The translations under genes were made by a program, and so were the position numbers. Of a stretch of 64,000 bases of DNA, positions 24,792 through 37,089 are shown one piece after another. Each line of letters opens with the position of its first letter. Positions within the stretch are counted from its first letter, which is position 1. The stretch is from NCBI RefSeq assembly GCF_019649055.1, contig NW_026570256.1, forward strand, positions 434,001 to 498,000, in the 5' to 3' direction. The notes under the pieces were generated by a model, which was given only the letters and a program-made list of their open reading frames with translations, had not been told where the DNA came from and did no database searches. Source of the stretch: Paramacrobiotus metropolitanus. Taxonomy: Eukaryota > Tardigrada > Eutardigrada > Parachela > Macrobiotidae.

Positions 24792-25205
24792 ATGTGAGGA
24801 GGAGTGGCCTCCCCGCCCACCCGCACTGGTGCGGGTGCTTAGTTGTTTTGCTGTATTTTGATGTTGATTTTCTTCATCTACCAGATCTTCAATCTGGTAG
24901 ATTCTTCAGTTGCTAGCCATCGTCGTCTGAGTAACTTGCTGTACTTTTGGCCCCGCAGCATTCTGCTGCGGGAGCATCTGTAGTGCCATATGAATGGGAT
25001 ATAAAAGTGTGCAGTTGATTGTCGGGTGTCTTGCGTTTCCGCATAGCTCGTAGTATACAACACTGCTCACTACACGGGATCCTGTCAGTCTGGGTCTCCG
25101 TCCTGGACTCATTCCTAGTCCACGGTAATAGCCACTTTGCGTATGCGTATCACTGCACACATGCTGATTCGCCCCCTCTTGTACGTACGTGAGTGGCTGC
25201 ACTGC
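24792..25205. repeat. Hairpin-chain dispersed repeat, copy 2
   Basis: Copy of 1402-1728. Stems: GGAG/CTCC; ACCCGCAC/GTGCGGGT (24819-24836), stronger than in copy 1; CTACCAGAT/ATCTGGTAG (24878-24900); CCCGCAGCA/TGCTGCGGG (24952-24972). It lies just upstream of the F-box gene start (24588, minus strand), so it may sit in that gene's promoter region. Confidence 0.7.
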
Positions 25206-26286
25206 ACTCTCCGCCTAGCGAATCACACCGCGGGCGCACTCACTGAGCATACTTGCTCTCTCGTTCCTCTCTCGCTGTATGAATCAGCGCTTATACGCTC
25301 GCGTTGGATACGAGTCCAGTCTGCGCACTCACATTCCGTGTGTCTGGACAGCGTGACGCCGTTGCCGCCAGCACATTCTATTCTCTACATTTCTTTACGC
25401 GTTAGAACTCGCTTGCAGCAACTTGACTTGCTGATTTCTGCCAGACATTAGCAGACCTCAAGGATATCCAGCTTTATCATTCCCAGCCTGGTATTGCTTT
25501 AACAATTTTTTTGGCTCGAAGTCCAAAGAGATAAGCAGTAACCAATAAAAACACATACCGATGGACTTATGCGAGCGATGTTTGAATGCTGCGCTTGATA
25601 GTCACGCATCACCGGTAAATGCATTTATCGTAAAACGATTTGCATGAGCGGCATCAGAGATTCGGAGAGCAGCGAAGGGATAAGGAATGAGAAATAACAG
25701 GAAATGATACTTCAAGAATTTTGACTAAAAGAACCTCATATTTGTCTTACAAAATAATTGTTTAAGTTGTCGCTTTAAATTTTCTACAAAAAAAAATACG
25801 TAGTATGTACGTTGCTAATTGCACGTATAAGACTAATAAGAGGGAAACAATTAGCGCGATGGATCAGAATGTTTTGCACTGCTCTTCTAAAGAATATGCT
25901 GGGATGTTTTTTGCAAAGAAGGTTTCGCCTTTGTTAAAAATTAATTAATTAAGCTGAATAATTGACTAAGTAAGCATATCAGTTGCTAATTAAGTGTCAG
26001 TTCATTTTGTGGCGCTGAATTAAACTGGAAACGTTTACCGTTGTTAGCCTACATGGTACAGTACATTAATGAATTAATTAAAGCAGTGTAAACTGTAATT
26101 GTAATTAACGTAAGTAGATAAATTACCTAATAGTCCGATAACAGATTACTTATTAACTGCTCATTTAGACACATATATATATATATATGTATTAAAGTGT
26201 ATGTGCATAGTAGACTGTTATTTTCATGACTTGCATGCCTGATGCCGTGACGAGTATTTGCAAAACGGAGCTGTTCACGCGGGTAT

Positions 26287-26690
26287 TTGTAAAGGCCCGC
26301 GCTGAAGCGCTGAGTCTGAGTCTGAACCCTAAAAGGCTGAGTCTGACTACTGAAAGGCTGAGTCTGAGTACTAAAAAGCTGAGTCTGACTATTAAAGTGC
26401 TGAGTGTTCCTGAGACTGCTAAAGTAATATCTCGATAACTTTTAACTCTTGACCGGAAATATGCGCCATATGGTCCAGCGAATCCCCATATCACAAGCAA
26501 CGCTAAAACAACGTACAGTAGTGTAAAACTGCAAGATTTTATTTGACAACAACCCATGCGGTAATCGAATACGGGAAATTTGTACTAGTGTAACTGCAGC
26601 AACACGAATGTTGAAAAGAAAGAATTAACCATAATTATAGCCGCTATTCAACATTTCCGGCCAAAATAAAACTAAATCTATTTTAAATAA
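26287..26690. repeat. 400-bp dispersed repeat, inverted with 39640-40055
   Basis: Starts with GGCCCGCGCTGAAGCGCTGA, continues with CTGAGTCTGA tandem units, then unique sequence (ATGCGCCATATGGTCCAGCG) and ends at TTCCGGCCAAAATAAAA. The whole block recurs as reverse complement at 39640-40055. Confidence 0.85.
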
Positions 26691-26749
26691 GACTGTAAAT
26701 ACCATGTATAACTATTGAACTGCTGAGAACTTCACGTCTGAGTCTGGAA

Positions 26750-26890
26750 CCATTGACCAAGGTCAAAAAGAGGAAGGAATAAATAAAGGAAGGAATGTTT
26801 TTTGGTCAAAAAGAGGAAAGCAATTTCGATGGTAAAAAAAGGAAGAGAATTTTTGCGGCCAAAAAAGCATTAGATTTCTGATGGTCCAAA
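26750..26890. repeat. Degenerate GGTCAAAAAGAGGAAGGAAT tandem
   Basis: Four to five imperfect copies of a unit of about 35 bp with GGTCAAAAAGAGGAA cores, A-rich. Confidence 0.55.
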
Positions 26891-27065
26891 ACAAGTGGAA
26901 ACTGCGCTAAAAAATTTTAAAGCTGTGTAGTTGCACTTGATGGACTGTACGTTTTAAAACAAAGTAAATGAAGTACTTAATGCAATTGCAATAAGCGTTA
27001 CAACTAAACATATTTGTCGAGAAAAAGTAATTACCCGTACACTTAGTGTGCTATGAATCGTGAGA

Positions 27066-27268
27066 AAAAATAACATAGAGTAGGTGTATGTAAGTACTCG
27101 TACAAACGTTGTACGAGTATCTCGTGAAATGGATAATGGCCTATGGCTAATGCGCCGTAGCAACGGTATTGTTGTTGTCCGTTATTGTTGCCATGTCTGG
27201 TGTTTAGTTGGTTGTTTGCTGCTGTCCCGAGCGGACATAATAAAAGATTATGCCGTTCGTTCAATACA
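27066..27268. repeat. 210-bp dispersed repeat, inverted copy of 2240-2450
   Basis: Partner of the 2240-2450 copy in the opposite orientation. It directly precedes the 30-bp satellite at 27310, which the other copy lacks. Confidence 0.75.
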
Positions 27269-27309
27269 TGACATTGGGTATTAAAGAAATGCGCTTTGAT
27301 GTGCTGAAT

Positions 27310-27460
27310 CATGCAGAGCAGAACTGAAGTTTGAACGAAGTTTGCAGAGCAAACTGACGTTTGAACGAAGTTTGCAGAGCAAACTGACGTTTGAACGAAG
27401 TTTGCAGAGCAAACTGACGTTTGAACGAAGTTTGCAGAGCAAACTGAAGTTTGAACGTCG
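27310..27460. repeat. 30-bp minisatellite
   Basis: Four full units of exactly 30 bp from 27330 to 27449 with partial units on both sides. Each unit contains the palindrome AGTTTGCAGAGCAAACT. Units are nearly identical. Open frames through it only reflect the period being a multiple of three. Confidence 0.9.
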
Positions 27461-28529
27461 TGAAAGACCAGATGTTGCACGCCATTGATGCATCACATAT
27501 TTCCATCTAGTGGGCTATTCGGAAAGCGACAAAAAAATGAAAGATCACTGCTCTTTACCGTTTAATCGTTAAACTTTTAATGCAATCGGTACATCTTCAA
27601 ATTAATGCAAGTTATTACCGTGAAAAGTGGTTTTGACGCTTATGCAAACAAATTATCTAGCTAAAGAATATTATAACAAAGAAAAAAGTGTTTGGGAGTG
27701 GGCGGAAGTGAAAGCTTTCGCGCGTGTAAACGAATTTGACACCATGTACGGGGTGTCACCATGTACCGAATTTGACACCATGTACCGGTGACACCACTTC
27801 CCTCAAGGTAACCACTCCGTAAACTATAAACTATCTTTTTCTCCGTACACTGCCTTATGCATTATTTCCTTTTATTTCGAGCACTACCTTTTCGGGCACT
27901 ACTCTTTATTCGGTAAACTACCTGAACACTACCATTCATTCGGTGTTCTATCAATCGATGCCACCTTTGGCGTTGAGATACCTTTATATGAAACACCCAG
28001 CGGCGACTTCTATTAAGTACAGAAAGACCTGCGAAATGTTCAAAATGCGAATTCGTTTAAAAATGAAACCCTGCGAAGAAAAACCGGCACAGGTGCGCGG
28101 AGATTCACTTATGTATGATTGCTAACGACGCTTTCAAATTACGCAGCAATGACAGCTGTCAACGAAAAAACGGCAGTTTCGGAAATAGCGTTGACGTGAA
28201 GAAATTTAAAGAATAAACGCTCGTGTGCGCAGAAAAAGTAAAGCCGAACGGTAATGTACGAAGAGGTAAGATGTTGGTAAAGGTGGCATAATTATACGGA
28301 GTGGTCACCATAACCTAAATACGTGTACGCTGCAATATAGATACATGTATATTCTTATATCCACTAAGTATTGCACTTTACGTGTATATATATACTGTAC
28401 TTTACGTGTATATACTATACCGGCTGTATGGTATATACACGTACAATGGGCGACAAAATTTACTTTGCCTCGGAACCGGTTTTGCGGCTTTAGCTGTAGA
28501 CTAAGGAACGACCGTCCAAGGAAAATGGA

Positions 28530-28660
28530 ATTCCACGGATGGAATCCAATTTCCAAATCCGCGCTCCTCGCGGGCGGCTCGGATTTGGAAATTGGAATTT
28601 AGGAAATCCGTGGAATTCCAATTTTTGCTTGGAATTCCAGATTCTCTGTATTTGGAATTC
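28530..28660. repeat. Palindromic cluster, GGAATTCCA words
   Basis: A perfect 14-bp stem AATTTCCAAATCCG / CGGATTTGGAAATT around a GC-rich 18-nt loop, flanked on both sides by repeated GGAATTCCA and GGAATCC words. Confidence 0.8.
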
Positions 28661-29284
28661 CAAGCGCATAGAAATGTCAGGGAAAAACAATGAAACAAAA
28701 CATTTTTCGTGTTGTTTTTCGACAGGTGGCTGCAAATTTTTACATTATCTCGTCTTCCGGTCTCATACGATTTATTTTGGAAATAGCGTAGTCGCCAGTA
28801 TAGTAGCCGCCAACGTTACTGTTTCTATTTTATTTCTTTTGTATTGTCAATAAATCAAGAAGTCAAAATATGAAGTCAAAATATGAAACCGTATACTTAA
28901 ATTGACCAAAACAAGAGAAAAATCAAAGTCATCTTCTTGGAAAGGATGATACGGAGTTACTAACGACAGCGCTCAGTAGCTAACAATCTACAATCTGCCG
29001 ACTTTTTATGTTGTTTTCCGCTTTCTTCAAATTGCGTATGCATGGCCGACAGTATTCGTAAATCGTACCGGTACTATACAGTCTATACTACAGCAGCATA
29101 TAATACTGCCAGTCTGCCTTGCTTTATGATAGGCAGATAGTAAATGTTTAGGTTTCTTTAATCTGTTTGGAGTTTCAAATGAAGTTTTTAATGACGAATG
29201 CGCAGTAATTAAGCAGCTGAAGTTAATCAAAATGATTTTTTGTTCATAGTTATGTAAATAGATAGTTAAATAACGGTATTCCAA

Positions 29285-29405
29285 CGAAAACTAAGAAATC
29301 CTTGGAATTACGGAAATCCGTTTGGATTTCCTTAAATCCACGGATTCCATGGAATTCCATGGCAATTTCCTTTCCAAATCCTTTCCACGGGCTCGCGCCC
29401 GTGGA
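29285..29405. repeat. Palindromic cluster, GGAAATCC / CCATGGAATTCCATGG words
   Basis: Contains GGAAATCCGTTTGGATTTCC, CCATGGAATTCCATGG and TCCACGGGCTCGCGCCCGTGGA, each self-complementary. Related in words to the cluster at 28530-28660 but not a simple copy. Confidence 0.8.
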
Positions 29406-30682
29406 TTTGTCCTCCTTACTGTAGACGGAGAACAGAGAGAACACGGTTGCCGCGCTTACTGCTCAGTAAGCGGGTATAGCGCCGGATATGCGGCGCTCAT
29501 TTACTGTATCGTATGCGCTGTAACCGACAGCGGCTAATGGTCCGGGGTAAAGTACTGTAGCGGCTCCATCAAGTTATACCACAGCGTTGGTATACCGGAA
29601 AAATGCACGCCCAATATACACACGCTAACCGGGCAAAATGCACAGTTTTTGCGCCAGGCGATAGCCATGCGACAGCGGGTGCTTAGCACCCGAGGACGTA
29701 TGGGCTCTGTTGTGTGTAGAATTTGTAAGGGTAGTATTTTTTGTAGAAGCTGTAGTCTGCCTATATGTCCTCTGGAGAGGACAATTTTCGACATGGGTAT
29801 TTCGATATAAATGAGGCCGCTTTTGAAGTTCGCTGACGAAATGGTCTTTGATTGGGAGATTGAGTAGGCAGTGGGTTGAGATTTCTTCTGTATTGGTTGT
29901 TTTGTCGAGTATAGTGTGGTTTGGGTATATAAAGGAGTCCGAGTGCAGTTTGAAATTAGTTGGTGAGTTGGTTATTTGAGAGTTTGTTGGTGAAAATCTT
30001 TGTGTTGTGCGCACTGATTCCGAAGTTGGAGATTTGATGGTGTTGGAAGTTGGTATTTTTGTTAGTTGAATTTGTTATTAGCGATTGAGGGTTTAATTTT
30101 AATTGTAGTAACATAATATTACTGGTTGGTGGGAGAAGAGAAATTTGTTAAATTAATCACGGATGGTGGAAGTTGGACGAATAGCGGAAGTACATGGTGG
30201 TTTTGGAAAAAGTATTTTTGTTTTGATCATGTTATTTTAATATTTTTTTAGTACTTTGATATGGTTCAATTCTAAATAATAGAAATTTGTCGTTATTTTG
30301 ATTTTAAGATTTTATGGGTTATAGCTGGTATTTTCTATAAACGTGTCTTCTGTCGTTAGTTTATGCTTATTGTGGTTTCTTGTTTTTATACAATTATTAA
30401 ACTAAATATTAAATTTTTAATGGTTCAGGTAATAGTAATGAAGAAGGGTTACGAAACGCCAAAAGGTTATAATTGGCTTTAGCGTGTTTTGCTGGTCAAA
30501 TAATGCTAACCAACGTGGAAAAATTATGAGATTGATAGCATATTAATCGATTAGATAATTACTTTTGGTTACATGTTCTGTGCAATTAGATACTGAAAAA
30601 ATTCTGACACATTTTGAACATGTATAGAATTGTGATAGTTCTCGTAAAAGTGATATGTAGTAAATTTATAGCTAATAATTTA

Positions 30683-30793
30683 AATAGACTAATTAGATAG
30701 ACTAATTATTTTAGTCTAATTTTAGTCTATTATTTAGTCTAATTTTAGTCTATAAATAGACTAATTATTTTAGTCTAATTTAGATAGACTAAA
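30683..30793. repeat. Palindromic cluster, TAGTCTA / TAGACTA words
   Basis: About ten copies of AGACTAA or its complement TTAGTCT in 110 bp, in mixed orientations, so that several alternative hairpins are possible. Confidence 0.8.
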
Positions 30794-31079
30794 AATAAAA
30801 ATAAATTTTATGAAAGTACAATTTTAAAACAATAATAAACGTACGTTTTTTATGTAGTGTATATTGCATTACATATGATGGATTGCCATTACTTGCATTA
30901 ATATTGTTTTTTCTCTAAGATATTAAGGAAAGAATTTTGAGGGTTCATTTGGGGTTTATACTGCGGACAAATGATTTTCTCCGATAAATTTAGTTGGGGA
31001 TTTGCAATAAAATTTTGTCATGAGAAAATTTGACATAAGAAACAGGTGGATTCAGTCATGCGCTCCACGGCTTCAGTTA

Positions 31080-31243
31080 GGCCTTGTCCCGAATTCAAAG
31101 CGAATCTTGTTGCGATACAGCAACTCCACCTCGCGAGGTGGCTTCGCGTACCGTATCTGTAGGCGTGGCCACTGCGTAGAGCCACCTCGTGCGGTTGAGC
31201 AACCATACCAAATCTAGATTCGCCTTGAATTCGAGACGAGGCC
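31080..31243. mobile_element. Small MITE, PIF/Harbinger-like by its TTA duplication
   Basis: 164 bp with terminal inverted repeats GGCCTTGTCCCGAATTC on the left and GGCCTCGTCTCGAATTC read inward from the right, flanked by TTA on both sides (31077-31079, 31244-31246). The match extends to about 27 bp with few differences. The middle carries a perfect palindrome, CCACCTCGCGAGGTGG. A 3-bp TTA duplication fits PIF/Harbinger. No coding capacity. Confidence 0.65.
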
Positions 31244-32279
31244 TTAGTCGTTTCAGTGAATCATTGAACCGTCTCCGCAGCTGTAGAAATCTTACAAGAT
31301 TTAACGCATTAAGATGAAATGCTTTTTCGAAAATTTTTTCGTTGGAGTATTTTCGACAGAATTAATGAATTGTGAAGCTGACATGAAAATATCCGTCTAA
31401 TTTAATGCTGCCAAGAAGATAACAGATTCTAGATAAACTGAATCATCACAAGCAGGTGGCTGCAACAGTTTGTATGATTTGGTGGCTGCACATTTGGCTA
31501 GCAGCCTAGCTTATTTATTGACGTCAAATTATCTAAAAGTTCAGATGAAATATTGTATTTTTCAAACAAAATAGTATTGGTACTTATTATTTGGTAGGCA
31601 TTTAGTATTGGTTGGGCGCGGTTGGGCGCATACTTACAACATACAAAAGAAAAATGCGTAACGATATATGGCCTGACTAACCACTTCCATGAGTTGGGAT
31701 TCTGTGCAGCGCCCTGGCGTTTTGCCGCCACAGCCGCTAGTTTGTTTGTTTGTGTGGAACGGAAGAAAAAAACGTGACTGAGTGATTTGCCCAAGCGGCA
31801 GCACCGCCGCAAAGGATACAGTAGCCTAAAATGAGCAAATTTTAATTTATGTACTTTGAAGGAGTATTATAAACGATAAATACCTAGAATGTGCTTCTAC
31901 TGTGTGCCCCTATAATGTTCTCCTGTCTGTTTTTCCACTGTCAGTTATATATTGTTGTTAAATTTGTAAAGGTAAAAACCATAAGAAACCAAGGAAAAAC
32001 ATAACAAACCATAAGAAAACATAAGTTCACAAGAAAAAATTTCACAATCCAATATGGGCGAAATGTCCTTTTTGCCAAAATGAAAGCTAGCCGAAGTGAT
32101 TCAGTGCGGCGGAAATGTAACGCGGCCGAAGTGATCGGACGCGGTAGAATTCATCCTGAAAATAATTCCCGCCTGGCAATTAGAGTGCTCCTGGATCAGA
32201 CTGCTCGGGAGCACTCTTCCCGTTAGGTTTTGATTTGATTTATCATTTACCAGTAAATTTGGTCGCCCATTGTAAATAC

Positions 32280-32490
32280 TGTCAGCAGCCGGTCTGATAG
32301 CTGTTCCAGTGGGTTGGTTAATCCACCTTAGCACGATCTGTCGGCTGGTAATGTGGGAAAGGCTTGCACGGTTGGCAGTGATGCTGACCGGAAGCTGACT
32401 ACCGTTTACAGGGTGACAAAGATAGGAGATGCACGACCATCCCCTAGCAATTACACAACACAGCACAAGGTCATCGCAGGTGTTTATTAG
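32280..32490. repeat. 210-bp dispersed repeat, inverted with 55228-55440
   Basis: Includes ACACCTGCGATGACCTTGTG, GTCACCCTGTAAACGG and CCGACAGATCGTG read on the minus strand; about 80% identical to the partner. A minus-strand frame of 132 aa across it is not preserved in the partner, so it is probably not coding. Confidence 0.75.
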
Positions 32491-33724
32491 CAAGTACAAC
32501 GTGCCCCATCAATAATAAACATATGAGTCATAGTAATATCGGTACATTCATTTAGACGTTTACTTAGACGGGAAACGTATGGATCACAATCACCCTTAAA
32601 TCAGTGTTTTTTTGTCTTGAAAAAGACAAAATTTGTCCTGGAAGTATTTTGTCGCAAGCCGACATAACAGAACAATTTTGTCGGTACAAATTGTGCCCTC
32701 CCGCCCCCCATCGTTGCGGCTGTTTTCTAAATATTTTATTATGCGTACTATTGATTGTATTCTGTAGTACGATACTATTACAGTAACTTTAATGAGCTTG
32801 TGCGGATTCTTTTGTATGGGCGCTTTTCTTTATTAATCAGCAGGGCGATTTAGATTTAGTAGTTGTACATGTGGTGTATGTATAAATGTTGGAAGAACAG
32901 TTTTGACTGATACAGAAATGGCACCCGCAACGACCATTTAATTATTCCCGGCAACGAACATTTAGTTAATTTTGGGTAAAATTATATTCATCCTTTCCTG
33001 GAAACAAAATTTTGCTGACTGCGTTCTCCGGACAGCTACAGGTTTCTGTGTGGATGATTTGTACAAACCATCCACTCCAGTTACCCTTGATTAGAATAAA
33101 ACTCGTGGTTCGATTGGGAAGCAGTTAGAGATTCATAACGGTGCAATTCGCACAATAACTGTGCAACAATTCGCTGCTTTCCAAAGCAAAGAAATAAGCA
33201 TCAATTCGTAATAAAATGCGGCTGCACTGTTCAAACGATTTCAAAACCTTTGCCTAAAAGACGCAGTGACACAGCCTGATGCTCCCGGTTGTTATCCCAA
33301 TAAATTAAATAGATCCATATGAGCTGCGGCTGATAATTATTTATTCGGAAATGTAAGACCAGTGAAATCAAAGATTCAGTGGTGCAGTGCGGTATGAAGC
33401 TTGCGATCGACTGAAATATCAAGTTTTGAGTTTGCAACTTTGCATCGCGCTGACAACTTTTGCCGCGCGCAATGGAACTTTACATATGGCGCATTGAGCC
33501 GTTGCGACGCGACTCCGTGTGAAATCCTGATAACTTGTGATAAGAGATTTTTTTGATACCAGTAATATTATCACGGACGCGTCCGTGCGCGTCTGCTATG
33601 GGAGTTAAGCTATTAACTGTTTAATGTCTTCTGTTAATTAATCATATGGTTAATGAACGGAAACAGGAAAAATGAAATGAAAAACGTTTTACAGTACTTT
33701 CGTGGTGTTCGTTATATACCGTAA

Positions 33725-33825
33725 GCACGGTACAAAATAATCTGGGTACAAAATAATCTGTGTATTAATACAGTAATCTGTGTATGCACGGTACACAGAT
33801 TATATTGTACCGTGCCGTAAGTATA
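33725..33825. repeat. Inverted cluster, GGTACAAAATAATCTG words
   Basis: ACGGTACAAAATAATCTG, repeated once as GGTACAAAATAATCTG, faces CAGATTATATTGTACCGTG. This is an imperfect stem of about 18 bp with a duplicated left arm. Confidence 0.7.
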
Positions 33826-34939
33826 CATATACAGTAATATAAGTAAGCATATAGCGATAACATGGGTACATATGTTGTGTAAGTATGTGTATCGAGCTAA
33901 ATTTAGCTAGATTAGTTTAACTTTACCGCCGGTATACCAGGTATTTTGGCTTTTGACGTAATTTATTGCTACATATATCACAAGATCATAAGAGCCGTTA
34001 TTTTAAAATTTAGCAGTAAGTGCTATGGAAAAAAGCGGACCGTTTCGGTTTTGTGCTTACCGTGATTAGGAATCGGTTTAATTTACAGTCACAAGGCGAT
34101 TATGTTTTTAATGTATTTAAGTAATCACCGTTATCGGTTAGTATTTCATGGCGCATGTGAAAAATTACATATGCGGATATGCCGACTTTCATTCACAGTG
34201 TCTAATTATTTTTTAGCTGCTCCCAAAATTCAGAAGTCCATAGGTCATACTATCTCTGTTATTGTGCGTACTCTCTGTAGTCTGCGTAGATCTCTCTCCA
34301 GATTTGTGAAGTGAAGTATTTATAAAGTGATATTATATGAAGTATTTTAGATGTTTATACGAAGTGCGGAAGTGGTACCTATATATACATATAATTATAT
34401 AAGTACGTATATGCAGATGCATAATGATGCATACTGCGCCTTATACATAATTACTGATCAGAGGCAGATTTTATAACCAACTATCAAGAACAAAATATGA
34501 AGAAAAACCTAATATTTTAAGGTACTTGTACACCAAGATTCATAGAGGTTTTTCCGTGTATACTACTCGTATTTTATGGAGGTTTATCAATATTATAATA
34601 GCGTTTTTTAATAATGCGGTCGAAAGTCCCGTTACGCATTATAATTATTATACCGTACGTAGGTGCGCAAGCAAAAAACGCGCAAAATGGGTGACTGGAA
34701 AGTGCAGCGGCTGATCACCCTATTTTCCCAGTTTTTCACAATGACGATGCATGAGAGCGTATCCCTTTTTTAAAAATTAAAAAAAGGAAAAAATTTTAAT
34801 GTAAAACATAACAAAAAATCAAGTATATAAAAATACACAAAGTGTATGCAACTGAGCTTTTTGTCGATAAAATACAGGATTACTAGTAGGTATGTGTATA
34901 AGATAGCTGCCGATAGGTGCTTGGCATCTGAAGTCAGTC

Positions 34940-35146
34940 TTTGTATTTTCGTACAAAATCTGCCAAGCCACGACAATACTCGTGCGAAACGAGATAAAAT
35001 TATAACTGCTAAGGCGTTATCAGTCAGCGCTGAAAGCGATTTGCATGAACCGACATGCAGACCTGTGTACCATATGCGTTTTTTTGTGAATCACTCATCC
35101 GAAACATATAAAACTGTCTTTCCATATAGATGTTATTAATAGGGGT
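34940..35146. repeat. Dispersed fragment, direct copy of 37090-37300
   Basis: Similar to 37090-37300 in the same orientation. The shared plus frame reads ESDLHEPTCRPVYHMRFFV here and ESDLSELKCRLVYRMPFFV there. It ends next to the 35140 repeat. Confidence 0.6.
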
Positions 35147-35425
35147 GGCAAGAACCAGCGAGCAAAATAAGATGAGGAGCAAGAATGCATATGCGTGGGC
35201 AAGAAGCGCGGGAATAGCAAGAAGCGCGGAAGGCGCGGAGCAAGATTCGGAGCAAGCTGCAGCAAGACTAATTTCAAAGTGTTTCTGACCGTGAGATGCG
35301 GTCGGTAAAACTTGGAAAATAAGGATTTTGACCTTCGTAACACAACAACCAATAAACAGCAAAGAAAAACAATTAACACTCCTACTGGCAGTACATCTAA
35401 TTTCTATCGCTACAATACTATGTCG
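35140..35425. repeat. 285-bp dispersed repeat, inverted with 54950-55210
   Basis: Contains a tandem of AGCAAGAA / AAGCGCGG words, then CTGACCGTGAGATGCGGTCGG (a hairpin) and CAACCAATAA. The whole recurs as reverse complement at 54950-55210. Confidence 0.8.
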
Positions 35426-35969
35426 GCTTTTCTATGTCGGCTTTTCCCGCATGAAAACGTGGGACAAATTGGCGATAGAACCAGTTTTTTCCTTAAATCT
35501 CAGCAGACCGTTAAGCACAAACAAAGCTACCGCTCGAAAGAAATGAGAACTGGACCGCCTGCGCCAGCTGTTCTACGAGTAATTAAACATACAAACTTCG
35601 TTCGCAAAAGTTTAATAGTATAAGTAAATCTAATAAAATGTCTCATAGGCAATCTTTCACCAGTAATTATTACGGATATTGCAGGCAGTGAAAGGAACAA
35701 TTGCTCAGTGCTTCAACATCCGTACCCGTAATTCATTTTCCCAGTTCTATATACTTCTCCAAATACTCGTATTAACTGTACTTAACATTCCTGTACTTAA
35801 CATTCTAAAAGTCATGTATTAATTATATGCTGCATATATCGATATGAATTAAGAAGCGATGCCATACATATTAGTGCAACTTGACCCATTAACAGTAAAT
35901 AAGAGATTCATATTTATTTCCCCACATGTAAACACATGTTAGGTCACCAGTAGTCTGCGTGGGTCACAC

Positions 35970-36350
35970 CGTCACAGTACCCCTTAAATCAGCACTTTTT
36001 TGGTGGAAAAAACAGATTTTGTAACGGTCCATATTTTGCCGCATTCAGACATACCGTAATTATCGAATTATAAGCTTCCCCCGAAATAAAAGCTCCCCCC
36101 GTAATTAGAGCCCACCCTTAAGGTCATTTGAAAGTTATAAGCTCCCCCCGAAATACAAGCCCATGGGCTTAACTAAATGCTATATAGCCCATATTAGCCA
36201 ATGCCAAAAAAGTTAAGTTGAAAAACTGAAGCCCCCTCCGAAATACAAGCCCATGCCCGTAATTGGAGCCCACCCCGTAAGGCGATTGAAATATTTGTAA
36301 CCCTGGGGCTCTAATTCGATAATTACGGTAAACTGTACGGGTATAAACGA
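35970..36350. repeat. CTTAAATCAGCACTTTTT dispersed repeat, interrupted by the 36054 MITE
   Basis: Before and after the MITE it matches the reverse complement of 37476-37550 (CCTTAAATCAGCACTTTT, CATATTTTGCCGCA, AACTGTACGG). A more diverged relative lies at 32585-32690. Confidence 0.7.
36054..36328. mobile_element. TA-flanked MITE inserted in a dispersed repeat
   Basis: 275 bp with 17-bp perfect inverted ends CCGTAATTATCGAATTA, flanked by TA on both sides (36052-36053, 36329-36330). The interior repeats CCCCGAAATAAAAGC / GTAATTAGAGCCC modules. The host repeat has an uninterrupted copy at 37476-37550 (minus orientation) with a single TA at the matching point, so the boundaries and the target duplication are directly visible. 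Confidence 0.88.
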
Positions 36351-37089
36351 TGTTCTACTCGTACAAAATCTATTTTATTTGTCACCTGCATATCTGTAGC
36401 TGATTTTGTAACAATTCATAATTACTGGATATCTTATACTTTGCTAGTCAAAGTTGCTTGTGCATATTGAAGTACTGACTGCTTCTCAACGTGGTTAATT
36501 TTCTTTGGTGTTTTGTAATCCGCCCTGTGTTAATTTAGCAAACACAAATTTGCAATTAATGCACAAATTGCGACTACTAAAAGCATGATTTTACTCTTAT
36601 TATCAATAATTAATCAGTCCAGCATCTGACCAAAAACTCGAGTGCGGTCGCTTTTCGTAGAGTATTAAATTCGGTTTGTAACGAAGAAGATAACAGTCAT
36701 AACGTTTTTCAGCAAAACTACAACGAACTACGTTTTTGCTTCTTTAAAAATCAGTTTTTAATATGTCTACAATTTAGCGTCATGCAGTCTAATTAGTTCA
36801 GAGTTGAAACTTGTGGTCGTAAGGCGTATATCTTACGTATGTGCATTAATTAAGGCATAAATCAGTCATCATTGCACGCTCATGCCACCCGCCACAATAG
36901 TTTTCATGAACGCGCAACGGTAAATACTTATTTTAACACTAAAGATGTTTTAAGTTTAAACGTGAGTGTTTGCGCTTTTTTTGGAATTAAAATGAATAAA
37001 TAGCACTGAAGGCAAAACATATTGTGTCTATTAAAGGTGGGCAATATGGAAGCTCAACTGCCGACAAACCTTTGTCAGTTGAAATCAAA

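Noticed and set aside
27310-27460. A CRISPR-like array of 30-bp repeats
   Set aside because: Units are head-to-tail with no spacers and the genome is eukaryotic. It is a minisatellite.
29625-30014. 129-aa minus-strand frame in A/C-biased sequence
   Set aside because: Could be an exon or a remnant of a LINE-type 3' end, but I see no domain, no splice signals and no second copy; the open frame may come from base composition alone.
32101-32499. 132-aa minus-strand frame
   Set aside because: Lies in a dispersed repeat whose partner copy does not keep the frame.
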